64,000 nucleotides of DNA from Pasteurella atlantica (GTDB lineage: Bacteria > Pseudomonadota > Gammaproteobacteria > Enterobacterales > Pasteurellaceae): the NCBI RefSeq assembly GCF_963693435.1, contig NZ_OY856306.1, forward strand, positions 124,001-188,000, in the 5' to 3' direction. A model generated the notes under the pieces. The model saw only the letters and a list, made by a program, of their open reading frames with translations. It made no database searches and was not told the origin of the DNA. The translations under genes were made by a program, and so were the position numbers. Shown one piece after another: positions 52,594 to 63,166 of this stretch (positions are counted from its first letter, which is position 1; each line of letters opens with the position of its first letter).

Positions 52594-53580
52594 TTAATAA
52601 TGAAGTACTAATTCTAATAATTTTATACCTAAAAATGCCACACTAAAGCGTTGTTCATCATTGACACTCCAAAATTGAATAGCATTTTCATCTTTACTGA
52701 TTAATTGACTAATTTGAAGTGTGTTTGTCTCTTCATCTTCACCATTTTTTACTGGTGTAATAACAGCATCTTCATTAAAAGTAAGCCAAGATTGTTGCTT
52801 CCACTGTTCGCTTAATTCAACTGCATCAAGTGGAAACTCAGATTGCACAGTTACCATTTGTGATGCACCATAAAACAAGGGAACTTGAACACTATGAAAA
52901 GTGGTACAAGCGGTAAGATTTGGCATAATTTTTGCAAGTTGTAATACAAAAGCTTTAGAAAAAGGTAACATTGCCTCATCATCTTGCACATTGCTTGGCA
53001 CAGTATCAAAAGCCACGCGTGGTATATCTCTATCTAATGGCACACCATTTAATAATTGAGCAGTTTGCCCTGCTAATTGTTGCACTTTTTTCTCACCAAA
53101 ATAGGCACTTGAAAGTAAAGAGGTCACAAAAACCTGTTGAATAGGTTGATCCCTTAATGGTTTTAAGGCTAAAGCCAGCTGGCTAATTTGAGGATTAGCC
53201 AATGCCACAATATTACGCTCACGTAAATTAACTAAGTCTTCATCATTCACACTAGGCACAATAACAGGCACATCACTAATTAATGCCGTTAAACCATATA
53301 AATCCAGTACTACACAACCTGCTTGAGCCATTTCAGCTAACAGTTCTGCATTACTTGGCTTACCCGCAAAAAGAACATAGCTAAACTGTGACCAATTTAC
53401 CTCATCTAATTTAAGTTGCTCAAGACTTGAATGATTAAAACGTAACCCTTGCTCTTCGTTAAATACTTCAAGTTCAACGGCACAAACTTTATCAAAACTG
53501 AGGTTCGTTTTTTCTAGTGCTTCCAATAATTTTTCAGCGGTATGAAAATCACTGACAATTGCTAATTGAATATCTGACAT
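52594..53580 (-). CDS. usg: USG-1 protein (aspartate-semialdehyde dehydrogenase-like)
   Basis: The 328-residue protein resembles Usg, a relative of aspartate-semialdehyde dehydrogenase that lacks a clear catalytic function. Recognisable blocks are IVSDFHTAEKLLEAL, VLFAGKPSNAELLAEMAQAG, NIVALANPQISQLALALKPL and RVAFDTVPS. The catalytic cysteine expected after NP is replaced (NPQIS), which fits a non-enzymatic role. An uptake signal at 52908 lies within the gene. Confidence 0.78.
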   Translation of the reverse strand: MSDIQLAIVSDFHTAEKLLEALEKTNLSFDKVCAVELEVFNEEQGLRFNHSSLEQLKLDEVNWSQFSYVLFAGKPSNAELLAEMAQAGCVVLDLYGLTALISDVPVIVPSVNDEDLVNLRERNIVALANPQISQLALALKPLRDQPIQQVFVTSLLSSAYFGEKKVQQLAGQTAQLLNGVPLDRDIPRVAFDTVPSNVQDDEAMLPFSKAFVLQLAKIMPNLTACTTFHSVQVPLFYGASQMVTVQSEFPLDAVELSEQWKQQSWLTFNEDAVITPVKNGEDEETNTLQISQLISKDENAIQFWSVNDEQRFSVAFLGIKLLELVLHY

Positions 53581-53732
53581 TATACTTTCTCTTTTAAAAT
53601 AATTCTTAACTATTGATTTTTAATATTCCAAAAGCCACAAAAAATACAAATAGTAATAGTGGCAAGTGAAAAAGGGAATTTTTAGTTTATGTAGTGTTGT
53701 ACAGTAAATTCCGAGGCTATATTACCCTGTGT

Positions 53733-54572
53733 TTATTCAGGCGCAATCCAACTTACTTTCCAACTGCCCGTTCCTTCTGGTACTAGTGTTTTTGTTAAGT
53801 AAGGTAAAATAGTTTTCATTTGTTTTTCTAACTGCCAAGGTGGATTAATTATAATCATTCCACTTGCCGTCATTCCTCGTTGATCAGAATCTGGACGTAT
53901 CGCTAATTCAATTTGCAAAATTTTACGAATTCCTGTCTCTTCTAATCCTCGTACCATTCGTCTAATATGTTGGCGTAATACGACTGGATACCAAATTGCA
54001 TAACAACCTGTTGCAAAGCGTTTATAACCCTCTTGAATTGCTTTTACCACTAGCTCATAATCTTCTTTAAGCTCATAAGGAGGATCGATTAAAATTAAAC
54101 CTCGTTTTTCCTTAGGAGGAAGTGCAGCTTTTAATTGTTGAAAACCATTTTCTCGTTTAGTAATAACTATCGCATTCTTTGAAAATTCATTACGCAATAA
54201 AGGATAATCGCTAGGATGAAGTTCTGTTAACAATGCTCTATCTTGTGGACGCAATTGTTGTACTGCAAGCAAAGGAGAACCTGTATAAAAACGCAATTTC
54301 CCTTTATTTATTTTTTTGACCTCAGCAACATATTTTGCAACCTCTGACGGTAAATCATCCCTATCCCAAAGTCTTGCAATACCTTCAAGGAACTCTCCTG
54401 TTTTTTCAGATTCTCGACTCAACAAACTATAACGCCCCGTTCCTGCGTGAGTATCAAGATAGAAAAACCCTTTTTCTTTTTGCTTTAATGATTCTAAAAT
54501 TAGAGTTAAAACAATGTGTTTTAGCACATCAGCGTGGTTGCCTGCGTGAAAACTGTGACGATAACTTAGCAT
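53733..54572 (-). CDS. rlmJ: 23S rRNA (adenine(2030)-N6)-methyltransferase RlmJ
   Basis: RlmJ methylates A2030 of 23S rRNA. The 279-residue protein starts MLSYRHSFHAGNHADVLKH, the family hallmark, with YLDTHAGTGRYSL as the SAM site and LILIDPPYEL as the catalytic DPPY motif. Complete and monocistronic, divergent from ampD with 61 bases between starts. Confidence 0.96.
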   Translation of the reverse strand: MLSYRHSFHAGNHADVLKHIVLTLILESLKQKEKGFFYLDTHAGTGRYSLLSRESEKTGEFLEGIARLWDRDDLPSEVAKYVAEVKKINKGKLRFYTGSPLLAVQQLRPQDRALLTELHPSDYPLLRNEFSKNAIVITKRENGFQQLKAALPPKEKRGLILIDPPYELKEDYELVVKAIQEGYKRFATGCYAIWYPVVLRQHIRRMVRGLEETGIRKILQIELAIRPDSDQRGMTASGMIIINPPWQLEKQMKTILPYLTKTLVPEGTGSWKVSWIAPE

Positions 54573-54633
54573 TTTATTTCTCTTTCTCGTAAAATAGGTT
54601 CTATTCTAACGTAATATCAGAGTAATTTATAGA

Positions 54634-55206
54634 ATGAAATCAAATCTAACAATTAAAAATGGCTGGTTAACTCAAAGTAAGCGGGTACTTTCTCCTCATT
54701 TTTCGCAACGTTCTGATGTGAATGATATCTCACTGTTGGTTATCCATTATATCAGCCTTCCACCAGAACAATTTGGAGGAGACTTTATTGATCGCTTTTT
54801 TGAAGGAACACTAGATCCTACCCATCACCCCTATTTCAAAGAAATTAAAGATCTTAAAGTATCCGCACATTGTTTAATTAACCGCAACGGTGAAATCACT
54901 CAATATGTCAATTTCAATGATATGGCGTGGCACGCAGGCATTTCTCAGTTTCAAAATAGAGACAAGTGTAATGAGTTTTCTATTGGTATTGAACTGGAAG
55001 GAAGTAATGAGCAACCATTTACAGAATTGCAATATCAAAGTCTTGTAAAATTAACTCACATTATTATGAAAAATTATCCTCAAATTACTCAAGATCGTAT
55101 TGTTGGACATTGTGATATTGCACCTGAACGAAAAATTGACCCTGGTCAGTATTTTAATTGGGATTATTATAATCAATTACTCACGATCTTTAGCAAAAAG
55201 ATCTAA
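54634..55206 (+). CDS. ampD: 1,6-anhydro-N-acetylmuramyl-L-alanine amidase AmpD
   Basis: AmpD recycles cell-wall fragments in the cytoplasm by cutting anhydromuropeptides. The 190-residue protein has the zinc-amidase fold: LLVIHYISLPPEQFGG with the first histidine, HCLINRNGEITQYV, AWHAGIS, and GHCDIAPERKIDPGQYF with the last His and Asp ligands. No signal peptide, as expected. Confidence 0.95.
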   Translation: MKSNLTIKNGWLTQSKRVLSPHFSQRSDVNDISLLVIHYISLPPEQFGGDFIDRFFEGTLDPTHHPYFKEIKDLKVSAHCLINRNGEITQYVNFNDMAWHAGISQFQNRDKCNEFSIGIELEGSNEQPFTELQYQSLVKLTHIIMKNYPQITQDRIVGHCDIAPERKIDPGQYFNWDYYNQLLTIFSKKI

Positions 55207-55286
55207 GAATAATATTAGATCCTATTTTTGAAACTTATACAATTTTTGAAACAATTTCGTATTTTTTGTGATCAACCTCTCGTTTC

Positions 55287-55316
55287 TTTAACTTTTTTGT
55301 TACATTTTTCTATAAT
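55287..55316 (+). promoter_or_regulatory. Candidate promoter of lctP
   Basis: TTTAAC (55287-55292), an 18-base spacer and TATAAT (55311-55316) lie 44 bases before the lctP ATG. No regulator operator could be identified. Confidence 0.45.
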
Positions 55317-55359
55317 TATATTTACAATACGACTTTAATTTTTATTTTGGAGTAGCTTT

Positions 55360-56955
55360 ATGGCTCTTTTTCTTAGTATTTTTCCGATTGTATTGTTAAT
55401 TTATCTGATGGTAAAACGCAATGCACTTCCTTCTTATGTTGCTTTACCTTGGATCGCAGCAGTTGTATTAATTGTTCAACTTATTTTCTTTGAAACAGAT
55501 ATAACAACGATTAGTGCTAATATTGTTTCAGCAATTATTTCGGTACAAACACCAATTACCGTTATTTTTGGTGCTATTTTATTTAATCGTTTCTCTGAAA
55601 AATCAGGGGTAACGAATACATTACGTAAATGGCTAGGTAATATTAGCCCTAACCCTATTGCTCAGCTTATGATTATTGGTTGGGCATTTGCCTTTATGAT
55701 TGAAGGTGCAAGTGGATTTGGTACGCCTGCGGCTATCGCTGCTCCTATCTTAGTTGGCTTAGGCTTCCCTGCATTACGTGTGGCAATGCTTGCATTAGTA
55801 ATGAACTCTGTACCAGTATCATTTGGTGCAGTAGGTACGCCAACGTGGTTTGGTTTTGGTCCAATGAATTTAACGGATTCTCAAATTTTAGAAATTGGTT
55901 CAATGACATCTCTTATTCATACCATCGCTGCAATTGTCATTCCAATAATGGCATTACGTATGATTGTTAGCTGGCAAGAGATTCGTAAAAATATTGTGTT
56001 CATTTATATCAGTATTTTTGCCTGCGTTGTTCCTTACTTCTTAATTGCTCAAGTAAACTATGAGTTCCCATCATTGGTAGGTGGTGCTGTTGGTTTATTA
56101 ATCTCTGTTTTTGTTGCTCACAAAGGTTTTGGCCTAGAAAAGGTTGAAGATAATTTAGATGATAAAGCGGTAACCAAAGCAGAAGTAATGAAAGCATTAT
56201 TACCAACGGGAATGTTAATTTTCATTTTAATTATTACTCGTATCAAACAGTTACCATTCAAAGGAATGTTAACTAATGCAACAGAGTGGTTTAGTGTTCA
56301 GTTAGGTTCATTAGGTCACTTTGAAGTCAGCCAAAGTTTAATTCTTAGTTTAAAAAATATCTTTGGCTCTTCAATTAGTGCAAGCTACAAAGCACTTTAT
56401 GTTCCAGCATTTATTCCTTTTATTATTACTGTTTTACTGGTTGCACCATTATTTGCAATGTCTTTTGGAAAAACAAAAAATGTATTTGTGGATAGTTTAA
56501 AACAAACTCGCAATCCATTCTTAGCCTTAGTTGGTGCGTTAATTATGGTTAAATTGATGTTAGTTGGTGGCGATGAGTCAATGGTAAAAATTATCGGTAG
56601 AGGCTTTGCTGCTGCAACAGGGGAATACTGGACTGTCTTTGCCTCATATTTAGGTGCGGTAGGTGCGTTCTTCTCTGGTTCTAACACTGTTTCTAACTTA
56701 ACCTTTGGTAGTGTGCAATTATCAACTGCTGAAATTACAGGTTTATCGGCAACCTTAGTGCTTGCATTACAATCTGTTGGTGGGGCAATGGGGAATATGG
56801 TTTGTATTAACAACATCATTGCCGTAAGTTCAGTATTAAATATTGAGAAACAAGAAGGTGTAATCATTAAGAAAACCGTCGTTCCTATGATTGTTTATGG
56901 TATCATCGCTGCATTATGTGCATCCTTTGTTATTCCGCTATTTTTTAACGTATAA
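55360..56955 (+). CDS. lctP: L-lactate permease
   Basis: The 531-residue protein is an LctP/LldP family lactate-proton symporter with about 12-14 membrane segments. Family blocks include MIEGASGFGTPAAIAAPILVG, NSVPVSFGAVGTPTWFGFG, and FFSGSNTVSNLTFGSVQ. It supplies L-lactate to the dehydrogenase encoded next. Lactate is an important host carbon source for this bacterial family. Confidence 0.95.
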   Translation: MALFLSIFPIVLLIYLMVKRNALPSYVALPWIAAVVLIVQLIFFETDITTISANIVSAIISVQTPITVIFGAILFNRFSEKSGVTNTLRKWLGNISPNPIAQLMIIGWAFAFMIEGASGFGTPAAIAAPILVGLGFPALRVAMLALVMNSVPVSFGAVGTPTWFGFGPMNLTDSQILEIGSMTSLIHTIAAIVIPIMALRMIVSWQEIRKNIVFIYISIFACVVPYFLIAQVNYEFPSLVGGAVGLLISVFVAHKGFGLEKVEDNLDDKAVTKAEVMKALLPTGMLIFILIITRIKQLPFKGMLTNATEWFSVQLGSLGHFEVSQSLILSLKNIFGSSISASYKALYVPAFIPFIITVLLVAPLFAMSFGKTKNVFVDSLKQTRNPFLALVGALIMVKLMLVGGDESMVKIIGRGFAAATGEYWTVFASYLGAVGAFFSGSNTVSNLTFGSVQLSTAEITGLSATLVLALQSVGGAMGNMVCINNIIAVSSVLNIEKQEGVIIKKTVVPMIVYGIIAALCASFVIPLFFNV

Positions 56956-57026
56956 ATAGCTTTTTAATGTGTAACTAAGCGGTTAGATTTACATAAAAAT
57001 TTACAAATTTTATTTACTAAAACAAA

Positions 57027-57052
57027 AGGTTCGCTTACTAGGTAAGCAACCT
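57027..57052. other. Hairpin between lctP and lldD
   Basis: AGGTTCGCTTAC and GTAAGCAACCT form an imperfect stem 12 bases before the lldD ribosome-binding site region. An uptake signal at 56977 precedes it. It may stabilise or attenuate the transcript. Confidence 0.5.
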
Positions 57053-57078
57053 TCATCATTTATAAGAGAGAAAATATT

Positions 57079-58248
57079 ATGAGCTTTCAAATGAATCCAG
57101 ATTATCCAAGTATCGAACACCTTCGTATTAAATCAAAAAAACGTATGCCAAAATTTGCCTACGAATATTTAACAGAAGGCTGTAACGAAGATCTAAACGT
57201 ATATAAAAATACCAAAGAAATTCGTGATATTGAGTTAATGCCAACTTACTTAACTGATTTAAAAGAAGTTTCTATGAAAAAGGAACTTTTTGGTAAAACT
57301 TACGATGCTCCATTTGGTATCACTGCCGTTGGTTTACAATCTTTAATGTGGCCACAAACTTCACAAATTCTGGCGAAAACGTCTGTTGATTTCAATATTC
57401 CATTTATGCTTTCAACAGTTACCACAATGTCTATCGAAGAATGTGCTGAAATCACAAAAGGTAACTTCTGGTTCCAACTTTATTACCCAAAAAACAAAGA
57501 ATACCGTGAAGATATTTTAAAACGTGCTTGGGATAACGGCTGTCGTGTACTTTGCTTATTATCAGATGTACCAACTTTTGGCTATCGTCCAAAAGATATT
57601 TATAACGGCTTTGGTATGCCACCAAAAATGATGCTTCGTAATATTGTTAATGCTGCATTACACCCAACTTGGGCATTAGAGTCATTAAAATATAATGGAA
57701 TTGAAAAACTAGGTATGCCAAGTTTTAAAACGTTGGAAAAATATATGCCAGGTGGTATGGATTTACGTCAATTAGGTATCTTTATGGATGACTTCTTTGA
57801 TGGTAAATTAACGGTTGAGCGTATCAAAGATATCCAGAAAATCTGGCCAGGAAAAATTGTTATTAAAGGTGTTGCAAGCGTTGAAGATGTACAAACCTGT
57901 GTAGATTTAGGCTTAGATGGTGTCATCGTGTCTAATCACGGGGGGCGTCAATTAGATGCTGGTCCAAGTTCAATTTCAACTTTAGGTCCAATCGTTGAGA
58001 AATTCAAAGGTAAAATTACCATTATGATGGACGGTGGTATGCGTAATGGACCAGATATGGCTCGTGTGCTTGCAAGCGGTGCTGATTTCTGTTTCTTAGG
58101 TCGTCCATTTATGTATGGAACTGGGGCATTAGGTGCAAAAGGTGGCGATCAAGCTGCGTGGATCTTAAAACGTGAGTTCCAACAAGTGATGGAACAGCTA
58201 AACTGTGAAAAAGTAGAAGATTTACCGAGTTTCTTACTGAAAAAATAA
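57079..58248 (+). CDS. lldD: L-lactate dehydrogenase (FMN, respiratory)
   Basis: LldD oxidises L-lactate to pyruvate and passes electrons to quinones at the inner membrane. The 389-residue protein has the FMN-dependent alpha-hydroxyacid dehydrogenase fold: FGITAVGLQSLMWP, FQLYYPKNKEYR, IVIKGVASVEDVQ, and the catalytic VSNHGGRQLD with His and Arg. IMMDGGMRNGPDMARVL is the phosphate-binding region. Together with lctP it forms a lactate-use pair, ending at a strong terminator. Confidence 0.93.
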   Translation: MSFQMNPDYPSIEHLRIKSKKRMPKFAYEYLTEGCNEDLNVYKNTKEIRDIELMPTYLTDLKEVSMKKELFGKTYDAPFGITAVGLQSLMWPQTSQILAKTSVDFNIPFMLSTVTTMSIEECAEITKGNFWFQLYYPKNKEYREDILKRAWDNGCRVLCLLSDVPTFGYRPKDIYNGFGMPPKMMLRNIVNAALHPTWALESLKYNGIEKLGMPSFKTLEKYMPGGMDLRQLGIFMDDFFDGKLTVERIKDIQKIWPGKIVIKGVASVEDVQTCVDLGLDGVIVSNHGGRQLDAGPSSISTLGPIVEKFKGKITIMMDGGMRNGPDMARVLASGADFCFLGRPFMYGTGALGAKGGDQAAWILKREFQQVMEQLNCEKVEDLPSFLLKK

Positions 58249-58264
58249 TGGGTAATAAAAATAA

Positions 58265-58300
58265 AAAAAGTGGAGTACTTTGAAAAGTACTCCACTTTTT
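58265..58300. terminator. Strong terminator after lldD
   Basis: A 16-base stem (AAAAAGTGGAGTACTT with AAGTACTCCACTTTTT) with a four-base loop, and T-rich on both strands. Confidence 0.93.
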
Positions 58301-58711
58301 CATAAATTGGGTGAACATCCTTGTTCGGTATAACTCCATTTTCTATGCTAAAATCGTATATTGCTAAAAATCCTTTTAAGCTTTATGGAAGGCATAAAAT
58401 CCGTTTATACCTCATTGCCTCAGCAAAAGAAAACGCATTGTATACTCTTTTTTAATAATACCAAGATAAACATTTGTAAAGACAGTCTGGTTGTACCAGA
58501 CTTTAAATAAAAATAAAATCATTTCATAAAGCCCATTAATAGGTTATCTTTCAAGAATTTAATGAATACTGATATTAATTAAAAATGGTTAAGTCATAGC
58601 GCTAACCTTAACAGTGCTTATCTCAATTTTTTAAACTAGATTTGTGATTTTATTTTAACGAACTGTAAATTTGAGGTAAAATTAGGAAAATTTTTGCAAT
58701 TTGGAATAATA
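58301..58711. other. Gap without a gene before ispB
   Basis: In many relatives rplU and rpmA lie upstream of ispB; they are not here. The stretch has a hairpin at 58484-58502 (AGTCTGGT pairing with ACCAGACT, no T run) and a weak GGTTAAG/CTTAAC pairing near 58586-58613. A small RNA cannot be excluded, but I see no recognisable one. Confidence 0.5.
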
Positions 58712-59695
58712 ATGACAACTCAACTTTCCCTTGAACAAATTCAAGCACTTATAAAAGACGATATGCAAGGGGTAAACCAAGCAATTTTAGATCAATTAAA
58801 TTCTGATGTTGTTCTAATCAATCAATTAGGTCACTATATTATTAGTGGTGGTGGTAAACGTATTCGTCCATTAATCGCTTTATTATCAGCAAAATCTTTA
58901 GGTTATCAAGGCTCCGATCATATCACTTGCGCTGCCTTTATTGAATTTGTGCATACCGCAACCTTATTACACGACGATGTAGTCGATGAATCGAATATGC
59001 GTCGTGGCAAAGAAACGGCTAATGCGTTATTTGGAAATGCGGCAAGCGTGCTTGTTGGCGATTTTATTTATACTCGCTCTTTTCAGATGATGACAAGCGT
59101 CAATTCGTTAGAAGTCTTAAAAATAATGTCAAACGCAACGAATGTGATCGCAGAAGGTGAAGTGCAACAGTTAATGAATTGTAATGATCCTGATACAACA
59201 GAACAAAGTTATATGCAGGTGATTTATGGTAAGACTGCTCGCTTGTTTGAAGCGGCAACACAATGTGCAGCGATTGTTTCAAAAGCGACGCCACAAATGG
59301 AAAAAGCATTACAAGATTATGGGCGTTATTTAGGTACAGCATTTCAATTAATTGATGATATTTTAGATTACAGTGCAAATGCGGAAAAATTAGGTAAAAA
59401 TATCGGTGATGATTTAGCTGAAGGTAAACCTACTCTACCCTTACTTCACGCAATGCAACAAGGCAATACCGCAGAAGCATCACTTATTCGTGAAGCGATT
59501 GAGCAAGGAGGGAAAAGAGACGCATTAGATCAAATTCTTGCAATTATGCAAAAATATCAATCCCTTGACTATGTAATGCAACGTGCCAAAGAAGAAGCAC
59601 AAAAAGCCGTTGATGCCATTCGAATTTTACCAGATACTGAATATAAGCAGGCATTAATTTCTTTAGCTTATCTTTCTGTTGATAGAAATTATTAA
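58712..59695 (+). CDS. ispB: Octaprenyl diphosphate synthase IspB
   Basis: IspB makes the C40 side chain of ubiquinone or menaquinone. The 327-residue protein has both aspartate-rich motifs: LLHDDVVDESNMRRG (first DDxxD) and LIDDILDYS (second). GGGKRIRPLI comes before them. I chose the ATG at 58712 (MTTQLSLEQIQ), which matches family starts better than a frame extension at 58694. It stands alone. Confidence 0.95.
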   Translation: MTTQLSLEQIQALIKDDMQGVNQAILDQLNSDVVLINQLGHYIISGGGKRIRPLIALLSAKSLGYQGSDHITCAAFIEFVHTATLLHDDVVDESNMRRGKETANALFGNAASVLVGDFIYTRSFQMMTSVNSLEVLKIMSNATNVIAEGEVQQLMNCNDPDTTEQSYMQVIYGKTARLFEAATQCAAIVSKATPQMEKALQDYGRYLGTAFQLIDDILDYSANAEKLGKNIGDDLAEGKPTLPLLHAMQQGNTAEASLIREAIEQGGKRDALDQILAIMQKYQSLDYVMQRAKEEAQKAVDAIRILPDTEYKQALISLAYLSVDRNY

Positions 59696-59767
59696 GAAAA
59701 ATTTGCAAATTTTATACAAAATCATACCGCTTTCAATTGAAAGTATATTGTTATTAAAGAGGAAAAG

Positions 59768-60061
59768 ATGACAAAATCTGTAAACTTACAAGATTTACCA
59801 CAACAAAAATTAAAAGATTTATTAGAATTTCCGTGCAACTTTACTTTTAAAGTCGTCGGTGCGAAACGTGATGATTTGGCTGATGATGTAGTAAAAGTGG
59901 TTCAACAATACATTCAAGGCGATTATATACCTCGTGAACAAGCGAGTTCAAAAGGCACTTATAGTTCTATTTCTATTGATATAGTGGCAGAAAATATCGA
60001 TCAAGTAGAAAGCCTTTATACCGAGCTTGCCAAAATTGAAGGCGTAAGAATGGTGCTTTAA
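59768..60061 (+). CDS. ybeD: YbeD family protein (DUF493)
   Basis: The 97-residue protein matches Ybe[29 protein letters not shown] and [22 protein letters not shown]. It has an ACT-like fold, and its function is unknown. It overlaps lipB by one base in TAATG, so it is cotranslated with the lipoate genes, as in E. coli. Confidence 0.93.
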   Translation: MTKSVNLQDLPQQKLKDLLEFPCNFTFKVVGAKRDDLADDVVKVVQQYIQGDYIPREQASSKGTYSSISIDIVAENIDQVESLYTELAKIEGVRMVL

Positions 60062-60714
60062 TGGAACTCATTGTTCGCCAACTTGGTATTTGTGATTATC
60101 AACAAACGTGGCACGAAATGCAACAGTTTACCGATAATCGTAATACTTCGACCACAGATGAAATCTGGCTAGTACAACACCCTGCGGTTTTTACGCAGGG
60201 GCAAGCGGGAAAGCCAGAACATTTGCTCAATCCAACCAACATTCCTGTTGTTCAGTCTGATCGTGGGGGACAAATTACCTATCACGGTTTAGGGCAACAA
60301 GTGATGTACGTGCTAATTGATATCAAACGTCACAAAGCCGAAGGTCGAGATTTTAACGTGCGACAATTAGTGACCGCTCTGGAACAATCTGTCGTCAAAA
60401 CCTTAGCGGAGTATAACATTAAAAGTTATCCCAAAGCGGACGCACCCGGTGTTTATGTGAGTGAAAAGAAAATCTGTTCACTAGGACTACGTATTCGTAA
60501 AGGCTGCTCTTTTCACGGGCTTGCGTTAAACATCAATATGGACTTATCCCCTTTTAAAAATATCAATCCTTGTGGCTATACAGGACTTGAAATGTGCCAA
60601 TTAAAAGACTTTATCAGCGAAGAACTGGCAGATTGTGATAAAGTTTCTCTAAAATTAGTGGATTACTTTACACAAATTCTCGGTTACAATAGCACCCAAA
60701 TTGTTAAAAAATAG
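60061..60714 (+). CDS. lipB: Octanoyltransferase LipB
   Basis: LipB moves octanoate from acyl carrier protein to lipoyl domains. The 217-residue protein has [19 protein letters not shown] with the active-site lysine region later at [20 protein letters not shown], and the acyl-thioester cysteine in [13 protein letters not shown]. It overlaps ybeD by one base and is followed by lipA after 21 bases. Confidence 0.96.
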   Translation: MELIVRQLGICDYQQTWHEMQQFTDNRNTSTTDEIWLVQHPAVFTQGQAGKPEHLLNPTNIPVVQSDRGGQITYHGLGQQVMYVLIDIKRHKAEGRDFNVRQLVTALEQSVVKTLAEYNIKSYPKADAPGVYVSEKKICSLGLRIRKGCSFHGLALNINMDLSPFKNINPCGYTGLEMCQLKDFISEELADCDKVSLKLVDYFTQILGYNSTQIVKK

Positions 60715-60735
60715 TTAAGAAATAGGATTTAATGA

Positions 60736-61698
60736 ATGGGTACACCTTTCAAAATGGAAAGAGGGGTTAAATATCGTGATGCAGCAAAAACCTCTATTAT
60801 TCCTGTCAAAAATATTGACCCCGATCAGGAAGTATTAAAAAAACCAAGTTGGATGAAGATCAAACTTCCAGCAAGCTCGGCGAGAATTGAGAGTATTAAA
60901 AATGGTATGCGTCGTCACGGATTACATTCAGTCTGTGAAGAGGCAAGTTGCCCTAATTTACACGAATGTTTTAATCACGGTACTGCGACCTTTATGATTA
61001 TGGGCGCAATTTGTACTCGCCGTTGTCCTTTCTGCGATGTCGCACACGGTAAACCATTACCTTTGGATCAAGAAGAGCCATTAAAATTAGCAGAAACCAT
61101 TGCGGATATGAAATTAAAATATGTAGTTATCACTTCGGTGGATCGTGATGATCTCCCTGATCGTGGTGCTGGACACTTCGCTGCTTGTGTAAAAGAAATT
61201 CGTAAACTGAATCCTGATATTAAAATTGAAATTTTAGTCCCAGATTTTCGTGGACGCATTGAATTAGCATTAGAGAAATTAAAAGACAACCCACCAGATG
61301 TATTTAACCATAATTTAGAAAATGTACCTCGTTTATATAAAAATATTCGCCCTGGTGCAAATTATGAATGGTCACTTAAATTACTGAAAGAATTTAAAGA
61401 AATGTTCCCTGATATTCCAACCAAATCAGGGTTAATGGTAGGACTCGGTGAAAAAAATGAAGAAATTCTCACGGTGATGGAAGACTTGCGTGAAAATGGC
61501 GTGACAATGCTAACCCTTGGACAATATCTACAACCAAGTCGCCATCATTTACCTGTTGATCGTTATGTCCACCCAGATGATTTTGATGAATTTAGAGTAA
61601 AAGCTGAAAAAATGGGCTTTGAACATGCCGCTTGTGGTCCTTTTGTACGTTCATCTTATCACGCTGATTTGCAAGCAAGCGGTGGGATTGTGAAGTAA
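60736..61698 (+). CDS. lipA: Lipoyl synthase LipA
   Basis: LipA inserts two sulfurs into protein-bound octanoate. The 320-residue radical-SAM protein has the CxxxCxxC cluster (CTRRCPFCD) and the auxiliary cluster [12 protein letters not shown]. It ends with [18 protein letters not shown] at 60736 (MGTPFK) was chosen; another ATG at 60732 is in a different frame. An uptake signal lies in its last codons (61677). Confidence 0.97.
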   Translation: MGTPFKMERGVKYRDAAKTSIIPVKNIDPDQEVLKKPSWMKIKLPASSARIESIKNGMRRHGLHSVCEEASCPNLHECFNHGTATFMIMGAICTRRCPFCDVAHGKPLPLDQEEPLKLAETIADMKLKYVVITSVDRDDLPDRGAGHFAACVKEIRKLNPDIKIEILVPDFRGRIELALEKLKDNPPDVFNHNLENVPRLYKNIRPGANYEWSLKLLKEFKEMFPDIPTKSGLMVGLGEKNEEILTVMEDLRENGVTMLTLGQYLQPSRHHLPVDRYVHPDDFDEFRVKAEKMGFEHAACGPFVRSSYHADLQASGGIVK

Positions 61699-61724
61699 AT
61701 TTACAAAGAAAAGAATTTATTGAG

Positions 61725-63089
61725 ATGATTATGAAAGAAACTATAGTTGCACAAGCAACCCCAATCGGTCGTGGTGGAGTAGGTATTTTACGAATTTCAG
61801 GACCTCTTGCCGAAACAGTGGCACAAGAAGTGTTAGGGAAAACACTTAAACCTCGTATGGCAAATTATTTACCTTTTAAAGATATTGATGGTTCAACTAT
61901 CGATCAGGGAATTGCATTATTTTTCAAATCGCCAAATTCATTTACTGGCGAAGATGTCCTTGAATTACAAGGACACGGTGGGCAGATTATCTTAGATATT
62001 CTGCTTAAACGTATTTTACAAGTAAAAGGCTTACGCATTGCTCGTGCTGGGGAGTTTTCCGAACAGGCATTTCTAAATGATAAGTTAGATTTAACCCAAG
62101 CCGAAGCCATTGCCGATTTAATTGATGCTACCTCTGAGCAAGCGGCTCGCAGTGCGTTAAAATCATTACAAGGCGAATTTTCAAATAAAATTCATCAGCT
62201 GGTTGATGATGTGATTTATTTGCGTACCTATGTTGAAGCCTCCATTGATTTTCCAGATGAGGAAATTGATTTTCTTGCTGACGGTAAAATTGAAAATAAA
62301 CTCAATCAGATTATTGCCAGTTTAGACAATGTACGTAAAGAAGCAAAACAAGGTTCGATCATTCGTGAAGGTATGAAAGTAGTAATTGCGGGTCGTCCAA
62401 ATGCAGGAAAATCAAGCCTATTAAATGCCCTTGCGGGACGAGATGCGGCGATTGTGACCAATATTGCGGGAACAACCCGTGATGTGTTGCGTGAGCATAT
62501 TCATATTGACGGAATGCCATTACATATTATTGATACCGCAGGGTTACGAGATGCAAGTGATGAAGTAGAGCGTATTGGGATTGAGCGTGCGTGGAGCGAA
62601 ATAGAGCAAGCGGATCACGTTTTATTGATGATTGATAGCACAGAAAGTAGTAATGAAAATATTCAAGCCGAATGGCAAGATTTTTTAACACGTTTACCTG
62701 AAAATATTCCTGTTACTGTAATTCGTAATAAAGTGGATCTCTCGGGCGAAAAAGAAGGTTTTGAACAATTAGAAGATTTTAATTTAATTCATCTTTCTGC
62801 TCAAACCAAAGTAGGGATTGATCTATTACGTGAACATTTAAAACAATCAATGGGTTATCAAAGTTCAACAGAGGGGGGCTTTATTGCTCGTCGTCGTCAT
62901 TTGGTCGCCTTAGAAAAAGCGGCTGAACATTTATTAAATGGGCATACTCAATTAACTGAATTTTATGCGGGTGAATTACTGGCAGAAGAATTACGAATGA
63001 CACAAAACTCCTTAAGTGAAATTACAGGCGAATTTACTTCTGATGATTTACTCGGTAATATTTTTAGTTCATTTTGTATTGGTAAATAA
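61725..63089 (+). CDS. mnmE: tRNA modification GTPase MnmE
   Basis: MnmE works with MnmG to modify the wobble uridine of tRNAs. The 454-residue protein has an N-terminal formyl-THF-binding domain ([20 protein letters not shown]), a helical domain and an inserted G domain with [19 protein letters not shown] and NKVD. It ends with the FCIGK motif carrying the catalytic cysteine. A second ATG two codons later (61731) is possible. Confidence 0.96.
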   Translation: MIMKETIVAQATPIGRGGVGILRISGPLAETVAQEVLGKTLKPRMANYLPFKDIDGSTIDQGIALFFKSPNSFTGEDVLELQGHGGQIILDILLKRILQVKGLRIARAGEFSEQAFLNDKLDLTQAEAIADLIDATSEQAARSALKSLQGEFSNKIHQLVDDVIYLRTYVEASIDFPDEEIDFLADGKIENKLNQIIASLDNVRKEAKQGSIIREGMKVVIAGRPNAGKSSLLNALAGRDAAIVTNIAGTTRDVLREHIHIDGMPLHIIDTAGLRDASDEVERIGIERAWSEIEQADHVLLMIDSTESSNENIQAEWQDFLTRLPENIPVTVIRNKVDLSGEKEGFEQLEDFNLIHLSAQTKVGIDLLREHLKQSMGYQSSTEGGFIARRRHLVALEKAAEHLLNGHTQLTEFYAGELLAEELRMTQNSLSEITGEFTSDDLLGNIFSSFCIGK

Positions 63090-63166
63090 AGTTGTTGGCA
63101 TATCGTCTCAGAAAAATAATTTAGAGATCCTATGCCAATAATCCATAAGCTAGTTACTATTACATA

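Noticed and set aside
54634-55206. AmpD as a phage lysis amidase
   Set aside because: It has the cytoplasmic AmpD pattern and a core-gene neighbourhood; there are no phage genes around it.
58484-58502. Small RNA gene before ispB
   Set aside because: A hairpin exists, but no promoter, T run or known RNA family could be recognised.
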